DNA of 23,276 nucleotides, taken from NCBI GenBank assembly GCA_964367715.1, contig CAYIYO010000030.1, forward strand, positions 1-23,276, read 5' to 3'. Position 1 is the stretch's first letter. Every line of letters begins with the position of its first letter. Of the stretch, positions 6,300 through 14,274 are shown in pieces. A model generated the notes under the pieces. That model was not told the origin of the DNA, ran no database searches, and saw only the letters and a list, made by a program, of their open reading frames with translations. The position numbers and the translations under genes were made by a program. This stretch comes from CAYIYO01 sp964367715. GTDB taxonomy: Bacteria > Chlamydiota > Chlamydiia > Chlamydiales > Criblamydiaceae.

Positions 6300-8141
6300 G
6301 TGCCAGACGAGTCGGAAGATATTCTAAACACCTATAAAGAATTGTACGATGTCGTCATCCCCGACCTTGACTACTATCTTCGCCAAATCGATTGCCGTGA
6401 CGGCTGCCCGGTAAATACCGATCCACGCGGCTACATGATGGCCCTTCATCGCGGCGATTATCTTGAAGGATATAAAATTGCACGCGGACCCAATCCTTTC
6501 GCCTCCATTTGTGGAATGATCTGTGGAGCTCCGTGCGAGCTTTCTTGTCGACGTGATCGTGTCGATAAAACATTGACAATTCGTGCCCAAAAAAGATTTT
6601 TAGATGAATGGTTTGGCTTATCAAAAGAAGCGCACATTAAATCCTTAGAGTTCAGTTACGCACGCGGAACAACAACGCCCACTCCTAACGGACTTAAAGT
6701 CGCCTGCATTGGCGCTGGTGTTGCTTCGATAACACTCGCGCACGATCTTCTGCGCTTAGGATATGCCGTCGACATCTATGAGATGATGCGGATGCCAGGA
6801 GGAATGTTAACTTATGGGGTCCCTAGCTATCGTTTGAAAAATGCCGTGGCATTAAATGAAATTGCAGCCATCGAACACTTGGGCGCGCGCATTTTTTATA
6901 ATAAAAAAGTTGGCCGCGACATCACCATGACTGAATTGGAAGAGCAATACGATGCCATTTTCATTGGAGTCGGCTTATGGAAATCAAAAGAGCTTCCTAT
7001 TCCCGGAGCCGATCAGCCCGATATCATTCGTGGAATTGAATACCTACGCGTGCGGGGAGCTGAGGAAAAATGGAAGATAGGTGAACATTTAATTGTCATT
7101 GGGGGAGGAAACGTTGCGTACGATGTGGCCAGAACCTCTATTCGCAACAAAGCAAAAACTGTGACGATGGTTTGTTTAGAGAGTCGGGACGAACAAACGG
7201 CAGATGAGTTTGAAATTGAAGACGGTCAGGAAGAGGGCATTGAAACGATCAACCGCTTAGCTCCAAAAGAGGTCATGCGCGACGCCAACAACGCCATCAT
7301 TGGCCTTAAGGTGCAGCGCATCACTTCTCTTTTTGACTACAGCGGCCGCTTCAGTCCACAAGCGGTCGAAGGAACAGAATTTGTTATTCCTTGCGACAGC
7401 ATCGCCCTCTCAATTGGTCAAGGGATGGATCCCAGCTTCATGAACGGCTGGAGCAAACGCAACCAATTAATCATCGACCGCGGCATCATCAAAACCGAAA
7501 GAGGAACCTGTCGCACCTCGCTGAAAAATATCTATGCCGGAGGAGATGCAGCATTTGGTCCTGCCCTATTTATTACAGCGATCCGTCACGGACAAGAAGC
7601 GGCACGCGCCATCGATAGCGATTTGCGAGGAACCCAGCCTTATCGCGAATTTGTCGGAGAGTTTACAGAGATTTCGCCCATGCGCGACAAAACATACCTT
7701 AAAACTAAATGGCAGCTTCCAAGCTACCAGCCACCAAAGCTTCGTATTTTAAACGAAAATCTTGTCGAAAATAATTATACAGAAGAAGAAGCACATCATC
7801 AATCCAATCGCTGTCTTCAATGTAATGTCAGCCCTGTTTTTAATGGGGAACTCTGCATCAAATGTAACGGGTGCGTCGATGTCTGCCCATGCAACTGCCT
7901 AAAACTCGTCCCCATCAGTAAACTCAATCTCGATGTGGGTGAAGGCAACCTCCGCGTTGCTGTCGACAACTATTATGGCGTCGACTCTGCCTCAATGGAT
8001 GACCTCTCGCTGGAACAGATGGGGTCTGCGATGCTAAAAGACGAAGACTTGTGCATCCGCTGCGGCCTCTGCGCAGAGAAATGTCCCACACAAGCAGTAA
8101 CGATGGACGTGATGAACTACTCTTTTCATTGGATAGGTTAA
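6300..8141 (+). CDS. FAD/NAD(P)-dependent oxidoreductase with C-terminal double [4Fe-4S] ferredoxin domain
   Basis: This 613-residue protein starts with GTG behind a good GGAG site 8 bases away. The N-terminal third has the cysteine-rich helical domain of the GltD / dihydropyrimidine dehydrogenase family (GCPVNTDPRGY, then ICGMICGAPCELSCRR). An FAD fold begins with IGAGVAS near residue 138. The NAD(P) fold contains VIGGGNVAYDVAR near 267-279, and the FAD closure is IYAGGDAAFGP. At the end are two ferredoxin motifs: CIKCNGCVDVCP from about 519 and CIRCGLCAEKCP from about 584. It resembles a GltD subunit, but no glutamate synthase large subunit is nearby. As the first gene of a bc-cbb3 operon it is more likely an electron-input module for the respiratory chain. 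Substrate and acceptor are unknown. Confidence 0.85.
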   Translation: MPDESEDILNTYKELYDVVIPDLDYYLRQIDCRDGCPVNTDPRGYMMALHRGDYLEGYKIARGPNPFASICGMICGAPCELSCRRDRVDKTLTIRAQKRFLDEWFGLSKEAHIKSLEFSYARGTTTPTPNGLKVACIGAGVASITLAHDLLRLGYAVDIYEMMRMPGGMLTYGVPSYRLKNAVALNEIAAIEHLGARIFYNKKVGRDITMTELEEQYDAIFIGVGLWKSKELPIPGADQPDIIRGIEYLRVRGAEEKWKIGEHLIVIGGGNVAYDVARTSIRNKAKTVTMVCLESRDEQTADEFEIEDGQEEGIETINRLAPKEVMRDANNAIIGLKVQRITSLFDYSGRFSPQAVEGTEFVIPCDSIALSIGQGMDPSFMNGWSKRNQLIIDRGIIKTERGTCRTSLKNIYAGGDAAFGPALFITAIRHGQEAARAIDSDLRGTQPYREFVGEFTEISPMRDKTYLKTKWQLPSYQPPKLRILNENLVENNYTEEEAHHQSNRCLQCNVSPVFNGELCIKCNGCVDVCPCNCLKLVPISKLNLDVGEGNLRVAVDNYYGVDSASMDDLSLEQMGSAMLKDEDLCIRCGLCAEKCPTQAVTMDVMNYSFHWIG

Positions 8142-8143
8142 CG

Positions 8144-8281
8144 ATGCTGATTTATATTAGCCTTTCGATCGCTAGCGGCCTTACAGGGGTCTTTATTTAC
8201 ATCTACTATTTGCGAAAAGGACAATTCAATGACCAAGAAGAAGTCAAATATCAACTCTTCAGAGACGAGGAACAAGAATAA
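8144..8281 (+). CDS. ccoS: CcoS-like cbb3 oxidase maturation protein, 45 aa
   Basis: The protein is one transmembrane helix (about residues 2-23) followed by YLRKGQFNDQEEVKYQLFRDEE. The GQF(D/N)D-x-E signature and acidic tail are characteristic of CcoS, a small membrane protein needed for inserting cofactors into cbb3 oxidases. Length is normal. It begins two bases after the flavoprotein stop, and its own stop shares one base with the Rieske start (TAATG), so it is firmly in the operon. The usual neighbours ccoG, ccoH and ccoI are not in this window. Its position ahead of the Rieske gene ties the whole operon to cbb3 biogenesis. Confidence 0.8.
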   Translation: MLIYISLSIASGLTGVFIYIYYLRKGQFNDQEEVKYQLFRDEEQE

Positions 8282-8793
8282 TGCCCAAACATCGTAATTC
8301 TCTTAATGTTGACCCTGATGATAAAGATCCATTGATTTCACGGCGGAGCTTCCTCGCCCTAATGGGAACCGGCGCATGCCTTATGGGAGCGGGAATGGTC
8401 TTCAACGCGTCGATGCTCGGATTTCTCTATCCCAACGCCATGAAAGTCCCCCCAAGCATCTTCTCTTTAGGACGCCCGGAAGAAGTTCTCTCACGCGACG
8501 GAAAGGTTTTTAATGCAAAATACAAAGTCTTTATTGAAACACTTGCGGGAAAAGTGCGTGTACAAACTGCCGTCTGTACACATCTTGGCTGCACGGTCAA
8601 TATGGTCGAAACAGGATACGCCTGTCCGTGCCACGGCTCAACATATGACAAATATGGAGAAAACACCGGTGGTCCTGCTCCTACCCCACTTGTTTATTTT
8701 CAAGTCTACAAAGGTGCCTCGGGCGACCTTCTTGTCGATAAATCAAAAACAACGCTCGATTGGAATCAGGCATGGTATACGCGGTCGGCATGA
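8281..8793 (+). CDS. Rieske iron-sulfur protein of the bc complex
   Basis: This 170-residue protein passes electrons from quinol to the cytochrome c part of a bc/b6f complex. The N-terminus has a twin-arginine segment (SRRSFLALMG, Arg21-Arg22) followed by a hydrophobic stretch, as in Tat-inserted, membrane-anchored Rieske proteins. Cluster ligands are Cys99 and His101 in CTHLGC, and Cys115 and His118 in CPCHGS. Cys104 and Cys117 can form the stabilising disulfide of high-potential Rieske proteins. The rest (GGPAPTPLVYFQV) fits the family. It overlaps the ccoS stop and is followed by 120 bases with a hairpin before cytochrome b. Confidence 0.95.
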   Translation: MPKHRNSLNVDPDDKDPLISRRSFLALMGTGACLMGAGMVFNASMLGFLYPNAMKVPPSIFSLGRPEEVLSRDGKVFNAKYKVFIETLAGKVRVQTAVCTHLGCTVNMVETGYACPCHGSTYDKYGENTGGPAPTPLVYFQVYKGASGDLLVDKSKTTLDWNQAWYTRSA

Positions 8794-8795
8794 TG

Positions 8796-8841
8796 TTTTC
8801 TTTTTTCACTTAAAAAAACATGAAAAAGAAAATTTTTATTT
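8796..8841 (+). terminator. AT-rich hairpin and T tract inside the operon (possible partial terminator)
   Basis: TTTTCTTTTTTCA (8796-8808) can pair with TGAAAAAGAAAA (8821-8832) with one bulged T and a 12-base loop. It is followed directly by TTTTTATTT and more Ts. It lies between the Rieske and cytochrome b genes, in the only sizeable gap of the operon. A second small stem (CTGAG 8851-8855 / CTCAG 8871-8875) follows. The stem is almost all A-T, so termination would be weak; attenuation or an RNA-processing site is an alternative. Confidence 0.5.
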
Positions 8842-8913
8842 AATTTTTTTCTGAGATGGATGAAGATAGACTCAGTTGAAATTAAAATTTAATAACACCC
8901 TAAGTGTCTCATC

Positions 8914-10239
8914 ATGGCTTTCTTTCAAGGAAAACGTCGAGAATCATGGATCGAACATCTCGCGAACATGCCGCGAGATTTCGTGCGTTCAATCTTTCGT
9001 CACAACTATCCTAACAATGATGTCGATCGTTCAGAAATTGTTTTCAAAAATTTCTTCCTTCACTTTCATCCAGTGAAATGCCACAAGCGTACTCTAGATC
9101 CATTTACCACGCTTGGACTTGGAACGATCACCACGAGTCTTTTTTTGCTGCTCACGATCACCGGTGTGCTGCTCATGTTCTATTACATTCCCGCAGAAGA
9201 CCGCGCGTATGAGATTATGAAGGACTGGCAAGACACGACACCTTTTGCCATGATGTACCGCAATATGCACCGTTGGGGCGCCCACATGATGGTCCTCTTC
9301 GTCTTTCTTCACATGTCCCGTGTTTTTTATACGGGATCCTACAAAGGAACGCGCAAATTCAACTGGGTCATCGGCGTCATCCTCATGGTCCTCACCCTTC
9401 TCCTCTCTTTTACCGGCTACCTCCTTCCTTGGGATCAACTTGCTTTTTGGGCCATCACCGTCGGATCCAACATCGCCGGCTACGTTCCCAATATCCCCGG
9501 ATTCGAATACAATGTTAACCGTGTGATGCTGCTTGCTTCGACAGAGGTCGGACAAGATGCGTTAATTCGCTTCTATGTTCTCCACGTCGCCCTCCTTCCT
9601 CTCATCACCGGAACACTCATCGGTGTCCACTTTTGGCGCATAAGAAAAGATGGAGGCCTCGCAAGGCCTCCCGATAGAATTCGACCCGACCCTTATCGCG
9701 TCGTTCAGCGGTCCGATACGATGGAAACGTTTGCTCCAGGAGTCAAGCGCACCTACGGGCTGATGGAACTTGTTCGTGGAACATGCCCGACCGTAGACAA
9801 AGGTCCTTACAACTTTGTCTTCACCTGGCCACATTTGATTCGTGCAGAACTCGTTGTTTTCCTTTTAACAACGGTTCTTATTCTTGCGTTGTCGTTCATC
9901 GATGCCCCCCTGGAAGAACCGGCAAACGCAAGTAATCCGCCCAACCCTTCAAAAGCACCCTGGTACTTTTTAGGTTTACAAGAGATGGTCGCCTATAATG
10001 CCTTCTGGGGCGGTGTCGCAGCACCGGGACTGATCATTTTAGGTCTTGCAGTGATCCCCTATTTTGATCGCAACCCCTACGGATCTGGAGTCTGGTTTCA
10101 CCGCAGCCGCTACTTAGGAATTTTCCTCTACTCACTGTTCATGACTTTTCAAGCGATTCTTATTATCGTTGGAACCTATTTCCGAGGCGCTAACTGGGGA
10201 TGGATGTGGCCGTGGACAGAAAACTTCGCAAGGCATTAA
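8914..10239 (+). CDS. Cytochrome b of a bc/b6f-type complex (fused b6 plus subunit IV)
   Basis: The 441-residue membrane protein combines the four-helix haem-binding half and the C-terminal subunit-IV-like half in one chain. Haem ligands are His119 and His133 in helix B and His224 and His239 in helix D. The 15-residue step in helix D is that of b6f-type cytochromes; bc1 has 14. Other marks are TGYLLPWDQLAFW and KAPWYFLGLQEM, where the Qo-site PEWY motif is replaced by APWY. By my hand alignment, the residue equivalent to the haem-ci cysteine of b6f is a glycine. The Shine-Dalgarno is weak. The multihaem cytochrome follows after 9 bases. Confidence 0.95.
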   Translation: MAFFQGKRRESWIEHLANMPRDFVRSIFRHNYPNNDVDRSEIVFKNFFLHFHPVKCHKRTLDPFTTLGLGTITTSLFLLLTITGVLLMFYYIPAEDRAYEIMKDWQDTTPFAMMYRNMHRWGAHMMVLFVFLHMSRVFYTGSYKGTRKFNWVIGVILMVLTLLLSFTGYLLPWDQLAFWAITVGSNIAGYVPNIPGFEYNVNRVMLLASTEVGQDALIRFYVLHVALLPLITGTLIGVHFWRIRKDGGLARPPDRIRPDPYRVVQRSDTMETFAPGVKRTYGLMELVRGTCPTVDKGPYNFVFTWPHLIRAELVVFLLTTVLILALSFIDAPLEEPANASNPPNPSKAPWYFLGLQEMVAYNAFWGGVAAPGLIILGLAVIPYFDRNPYGSGVWFHRSRYLGIFLYSLFMTFQAILIIVGTYFRGANWGWMWPWTENFARH

Positions 10240-10248
10240 GGATAAATT

Positions 10249-13200
10249 ATGCGCGGTGATACCTACCAAAAAGTACTGATCGGATTAGGCGTTGCCACAA
10301 CCGCGCTTTTTGGTGTTTTTCTTTACCGCGAGCTTTTTCCTGAATATAAAATTTATCAACACGATTATGTTGCGCTAGAAGAATTTCGATCGACTTATAC
10401 GGGAGAGCCCGCTCCCGCCTTTAAATATGGGGTCAAGCAGATCGTCCAGTTAAAAGAAAATAAAGGACCACCAGTCATCGACCGCTGCACCTCCTGCCAC
10501 GTCGCTCTGGAGTTCAGCCATTTTTCTCCAACAAAAGTCAATTATGACATCAACGGAAATATCGATTATAATGCCGATGGATTCCCCGTTCTCGTTAAAA
10601 ATGAAAACTATGTCTGGGATAAACTTAACGAAAAAATAGAAGAGCTGCGCAATGAAGCGGTCAACGCCCAATTAGAAATGGAAGGGAAGGGCAGCGAAGT
10701 AAAAAAACGCTTACGCTTAGCCGATCAGTACGAAGGGCTTAAAACAACAAGTGTTGGACACCACACCTATGACATGGAAAAAGTGTTAAGGATGCATCCT
10801 TTGATGGGCCGCGAAACTCGTCCTTTCGAATACCATCCCCTCGAAGAATACGGTTGCACCTCATGCCACAGCGGTAATGGTAATGGACTCACCACAGAAA
10901 AAGCGCACGGTCCTGTGTTCGATGGGCAATACGAAACAGAATTCATGGGATATGTCCCTAAATTTACAGAGAGTGATCCTGCTAACGATCCTAAATTTGC
11001 CTCTGTCTTTAACCACAAACCAGGCCACGAGCTCCTTTTCCAAACAACACCCATCCTTGTGGGAAATCTCATCCAAGCTCGCTGCATTCAATGCCACAAA
11101 ACAAGCACTACCGTCTTAGAAGACCTCTACAATACAGCGAATAGCGCCACTACACGTCGCCAACAACGCTCGTCTGCAATTATCACAGCCTACAACGACG
11201 ATGTTGAAGCTCTTATTTCTTTGCTTACGCTGCAGGCTCTTATAAAAAAAGAAGGGGTCGAAGGGGCAATTGTCGTTCTACAACAGACTGATAGCGACGC
11301 CACACTCCCTGCGCTCACCCACGAAAAATTAAATTTTCAAATCCGCTACCTAAAGAATTACATCGGAAAAAGCAAGGATGTGATAAATAACGCCCTAGAA
11401 AAGCAGTTGTTAGGTCTCACTGGAAGCAAATCTTTATTAGAAAAAATAACGACCGAGCTCGCTGCAAAAAATTCTGACGCCACTTCCACAATTAACGCTT
11501 TTGTTCAAAAATTTCGCACCACTCCCGAAGCAACAGGCTCCCTTTTTGCAAAAGCGGATGCTGTCAATCTTGAAAAAGAACTGATCCAGCACGCACAAGA
11601 TACAGAACAGTCCTTTGCCCAAGCGACAAATGATCCGACGGCAATGAAAGCAATGGCATCAGACATCGACCTATTGACGCACGCTCTCCAAAATGGCCAA
11701 AATCTCTTCCTTTCTCAAGCATGCTACGCTTGCCATCGCATCGCCGGCCTTTCACGCGGAGGAATCGGTCCAGAACTCTCCCAAGAAGGAAAAAAATATC
11801 CGTGGTTCATCAAAGAATCGATTGTATGGCCGCAAGCTGATGTTAAAACGTCGACTATGCCAAACTTTCATCTCGACCACGAAGAAGTCGAAGCGTTGAT
11901 GACATTCCTTCTCTCTCAGACGGGTCAAAGAAAATCTGACTCCGAAACAGGAACACGGGTCGCACTGCAAGAGTGGGAAGCGGGAAAAAAACTGCCTTGG
12001 GAAAAATCCATTTCTCCCAGCCGGATCGACGACCTAAATTATTCGATGGAAGTCTTTGCTGTGGAAGGCTGCGCGGCATGCCATCGTCTTAAAGGATTTG
12101 AATCCAACGTCGGCTTCCGCATCGAAAAAGACAAAAACAAACCTTCCTTCGATACTCTCTACAAAGAGCACGAATGGTTTAAAACTCTTTTTCCAGAAGA
12201 AATTCCTGGCTCCGAACTGGTCAACGCAATCGATGCACATAAAACAGAAATTGATATGCATCTTGCCGATGGCGTCCGAAAAGATGCATTGATCGAAGAA
12301 ATCGAAAAGAAACATCCAGGAACTATTAAAGGTCTCTATTCCAACTTCAAATACGCATCCCGCGCGAAAAACAATTATTACAACACCCTGATTTTGAAAG
12401 AGAAAGATCCGTCAAAAAAAGCGGTCTATAAAAAAGAATTAAAGGAATGGAAAACGCGCGTGAATCGCGTATTAATGGTTTACATCCAAGAATATGGATT
12501 GGGTCGTCTAATCGGCCCTCGCCCCAACTGGTCAGGGGTCTACCGTAGCGACGAATGGCTCATGGAACACTTTAAAAATCCAGGCGCCCACGTCGCCCGT
12601 TCCATCATGCCTGTATTCCCTTTTGATGACACAAAATTCTACGCCCTGACAAAGATGTTAGACGTGCTAGGAATCCGCAACCGCAACGCTGTTAGAGAGA
12701 TATGGAAAAATAATGGATTTAATCCAGAAGAAGCCTACGGAATCCACTGCGCCCAATGCCACGGAAACTACCTTCAAGGAAACGGTCCAGTCGCAGAATG
12801 GATTTATCCTATCCCGAAGAACCTAAGAAATAGCGACTTCCTAATAAACCTCACGCGCCAAAAAGCCTACAACTCGATTGTTCATGGTGTGTTAGGAACT
12901 CCTATGCCACCATGGGGAGAAATCGGCGACGACAAACCCTCCGCCGATGGCATTCCTGTCCTCACAAAAAATGAAATTCATCAACTTGTCGACTGGATCT
13001 ACTCCTCCCTTCCTGGCGAAAATATTCCAGGGACAACTAATGAAATTCAAAAATGGAAATACTCTCCACAAGATGTCATCGAAGAACTAAAACTAGAGGG
13101 CAATCAACTGAAAGCTCCGCCTCTCTCTACCCTTCTTCCCAGATCAAACGAAACACGATACGCTGCCCTTGAACCCTCTCTAAAACAAGAAATTCCCTCC

Positions 13201-14274
13201 GCTCTATCCGAATACTTCACAGTCTCACCCAATCCTTATGGAGGGGAAGAAAAAAATTTCTATTACATAAAAAAAGAATACTACACGCCACAAAACCTGC
13301 AAAAAGGAAAGGAACTTTTTGAACTCAACTGCGCCGCCTGCCACGGAAAAGACGCCGACGGCTCCGGCCTCCGCGCCACCGCTATGACGGACGCAAAGCC
13401 GCGCATGCTCACCAATCTGGATTGGATCAATTCTCACGACGACCTTCGCCTTCTCCGCTCAATAAAATATGGTGTACTAGGCACTTCAATGACTCCGTGG
13501 GGAGACCTAACAAACGCCGCACAACGTATGCAGCTTGTCATGTTCATTCGCTCCCTAAGCGAAGAAACAACACTGCGTAGCGAACTCCTCTCTATCCTCT
13601 ATAAAACCTATACGGTCGCAGAACAGTCGGTAGAAAAAGCACGCGGAGAGGAATACAAAAAAATCGAAGCGGTAAAAAAAGAAAGCCTTTCACTTCGCGA
13701 ACAACTCGTCCGCCTCGACAAAGACATTGAAAACGGAAAAGCAACGCCTGCAGCCGCAACAGATCTTTATCAAAAACTAATGCTTCTTAAACAACAACAA
13801 CACCAGCTTGAAGAAAGAGACGCCCTGCTACAAAACCTCATCAAATCGATTCGCAGTGAGCGCGATCGCAACAGGGAGTTAGGATTAACCTTGATCAGCA
13901 AACGTAATGAAAATTTAGATATCTCCCCTTTCTTTACAATGGTTAAAAGCAATGAGGGTAAATTTTCACTGGAAGAGGGAAAAATTACAATAGTCAATGA
14001 TCCACAGCGCCAAGAAAGCTTTAATGTGGCAGCAAACGCTCTTGAAACCAGCATTAAATCGACAAAAGAAAACCTGGAAAAACAAAAAGTGGTATTGGAA
14101 GGAAAAGTCTCATCTGCCGCACTGACGGAACAGATGCAATCGTTAAACAACGAAATCATAGCGATCGAAAAATTAAATGCATTGCTTCTTTTCTCCATCG
14201 AAGAGGCAAAGCGCACAGAAGAACAACAAAAACAACTTATCGACACCTTCAATGCATCAGGAATAAAAGCGTGA
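10249..14274 (+). CDS. Giant heptahaem cytochrome c linking bc complex and cbb3 oxidase
   Basis: A 1341-residue protein with an N-terminal membrane anchor (about residues 8-27) and seven CXXCH haem sites, whose first cysteines are residues 80, 203, 279, 492, 608, 834 and 1028. Haems 1-3 sit in an N-terminal module that resembles the cytochrome partner of bc complexes. Haem 4 has a probable axial Met in STMPNF. Haem 5 has a CcoO-like arrangement (GPRPNWSG, then SIMPVF) with a ~200-residue insertion. Haems 6 and 7 are tandem CcoP-like class I domains with GTPMPPWG and GTSMTPWG. Residues ~1115-1341 have no haem and are Lys/Glu/Gln-rich, predicted coiled coil. AAGGA stands before the start. The stop overlaps the ccoN start (GTGA). 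No frameshift is seen. I infer that it carries electrons from the Rieske protein to the oxidase. Confidence 0.92.
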   Translation: MRGDTYQKVLIGLGVATTALFGVFLYRELFPEYKIYQHDYVALEEFRSTYTGEPAPAFKYGVKQIVQLKENKGPPVIDRCTSCHVALEFSHFSPTKVNYDINGNIDYNADGFPVLVKNENYVWDKLNEKIEELRNEAVNAQLEMEGKGSEVKKRLRLADQYEGLKTTSVGHHTYDMEKVLRMHPLMGRETRPFEYHPLEEYGCTSCHSGNGNGLTTEKAHGPVFDGQYETEFMGYVPKFTESDPANDPKFASVFNHKPGHELLFQTTPILVGNLIQARCIQCHKTSTTVLEDLYNTANSATTRRQQRSSAIITAYNDDVEALISLLTLQALIKKEGVEGAIVVLQQTDSDATLPALTHEKLNFQIRYLKNYIGKSKDVINNALEKQLLGLTGSKSLLEKITTELAAKNSDATSTINAFVQKFRTTPEATGSLFAKADAVNLEKELIQHAQDTEQSFAQATNDPTAMKAMASDIDLLTHALQNGQNLFLSQACYACHRIAGLSRGGIGPELSQEGKKYPWFIKESIVWPQADVKTSTMPNFHLDHEEVEALMTFLLSQTGQRKSDSETGTRVALQEWEAGKKLPWEKSISPSRIDDLNYSMEVFAVEGCAACHRLKGFESNVGFRIEKDKNKPSFDTLYKEHEWFKTLFPEEIPGSELVNAIDAHKTEIDMHLADGVRKDALIEEIEKKHPGTIKGLYSNFKYASRAKNNYYNTLILKEKDPSKKAVYKKELKEWKTRVNRVLMVYIQEYGLGRLIGPRPNWSGVYRSDEWLMEHFKNPGAHVARSIMPVFPFDDTKFYALTKMLDVLGIRNRNAVREIWKNNGFNPEEAYGIHCAQCHGNYLQGNGPVAEWIYPIPKNLRNSDFLINLTRQKAYNSIVHGVLGTPMPPWGEIGDDKPSADGIPVLTKNEIHQLVDWIYSSLPGENIPGTTNEIQKWKYSPQDVIEELKLEGNQLKAPPLSTLLPRSNETRYAALEPSLKQEIPSALSEYFTVSPNPYGGEEKNFYYIKKEYYTPQNLQKGKELFELNCAACHGKDADGSGLRATAMTDAKPRMLTNLDWINSHDDLRLLRSIKYGVLGTSMTPWGDLTNAAQRMQLVMFIRSLSEETTLRSELLSILYKTYTVAEQSVEKARGEEYKKIEAVKKESLSLREQLVRLDKDIENGKATPAAATDLYQKLMLLKQQQHQLEERDALLQNLIKSIRSERDRNRELGLTLISKRNENLDISPFFTMVKSNEGKFSLEEGKITIVNDPQRQESFNVAANALETSIKSTKENLEKQKVVLEGKVSSAALTEQMQSLNNEIIAIEKLNALLLFSIEEAKRTEEQQKQLIDTFNASGIKA

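Noticed and set aside
6300..8141. Annotation as glutamate synthase small subunit GltD
   Set aside because: The fold is GltD-like, but there is no large subunit gene nearby, a double ferredoxin domain is added, and the gene leads a respiratory operon.
8820..8843. Seven-codon leader peptide (MKKKIFI) before cytochrome b
   Set aside because: There is no Shine-Dalgarno, and it falls within the AT-rich hairpin arm where such a frame arises by chance.
9094..9555. 153-codon minus-strand open frame inside cytochrome b
   Set aside because: It lies opposite a conserved gene, is rich in His, Asp, Lys and Gly in low-complexity fashion, and has no family features.
13770..14252. 160-codon minus-strand open frame opposite the multihaem C-terminus
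   Set aside because: It is the complement of a Lys/Glu/Gln-rich coiled-coil region, giving Ser/Phe/Leu-rich nonsense with no ribosome binding site support.
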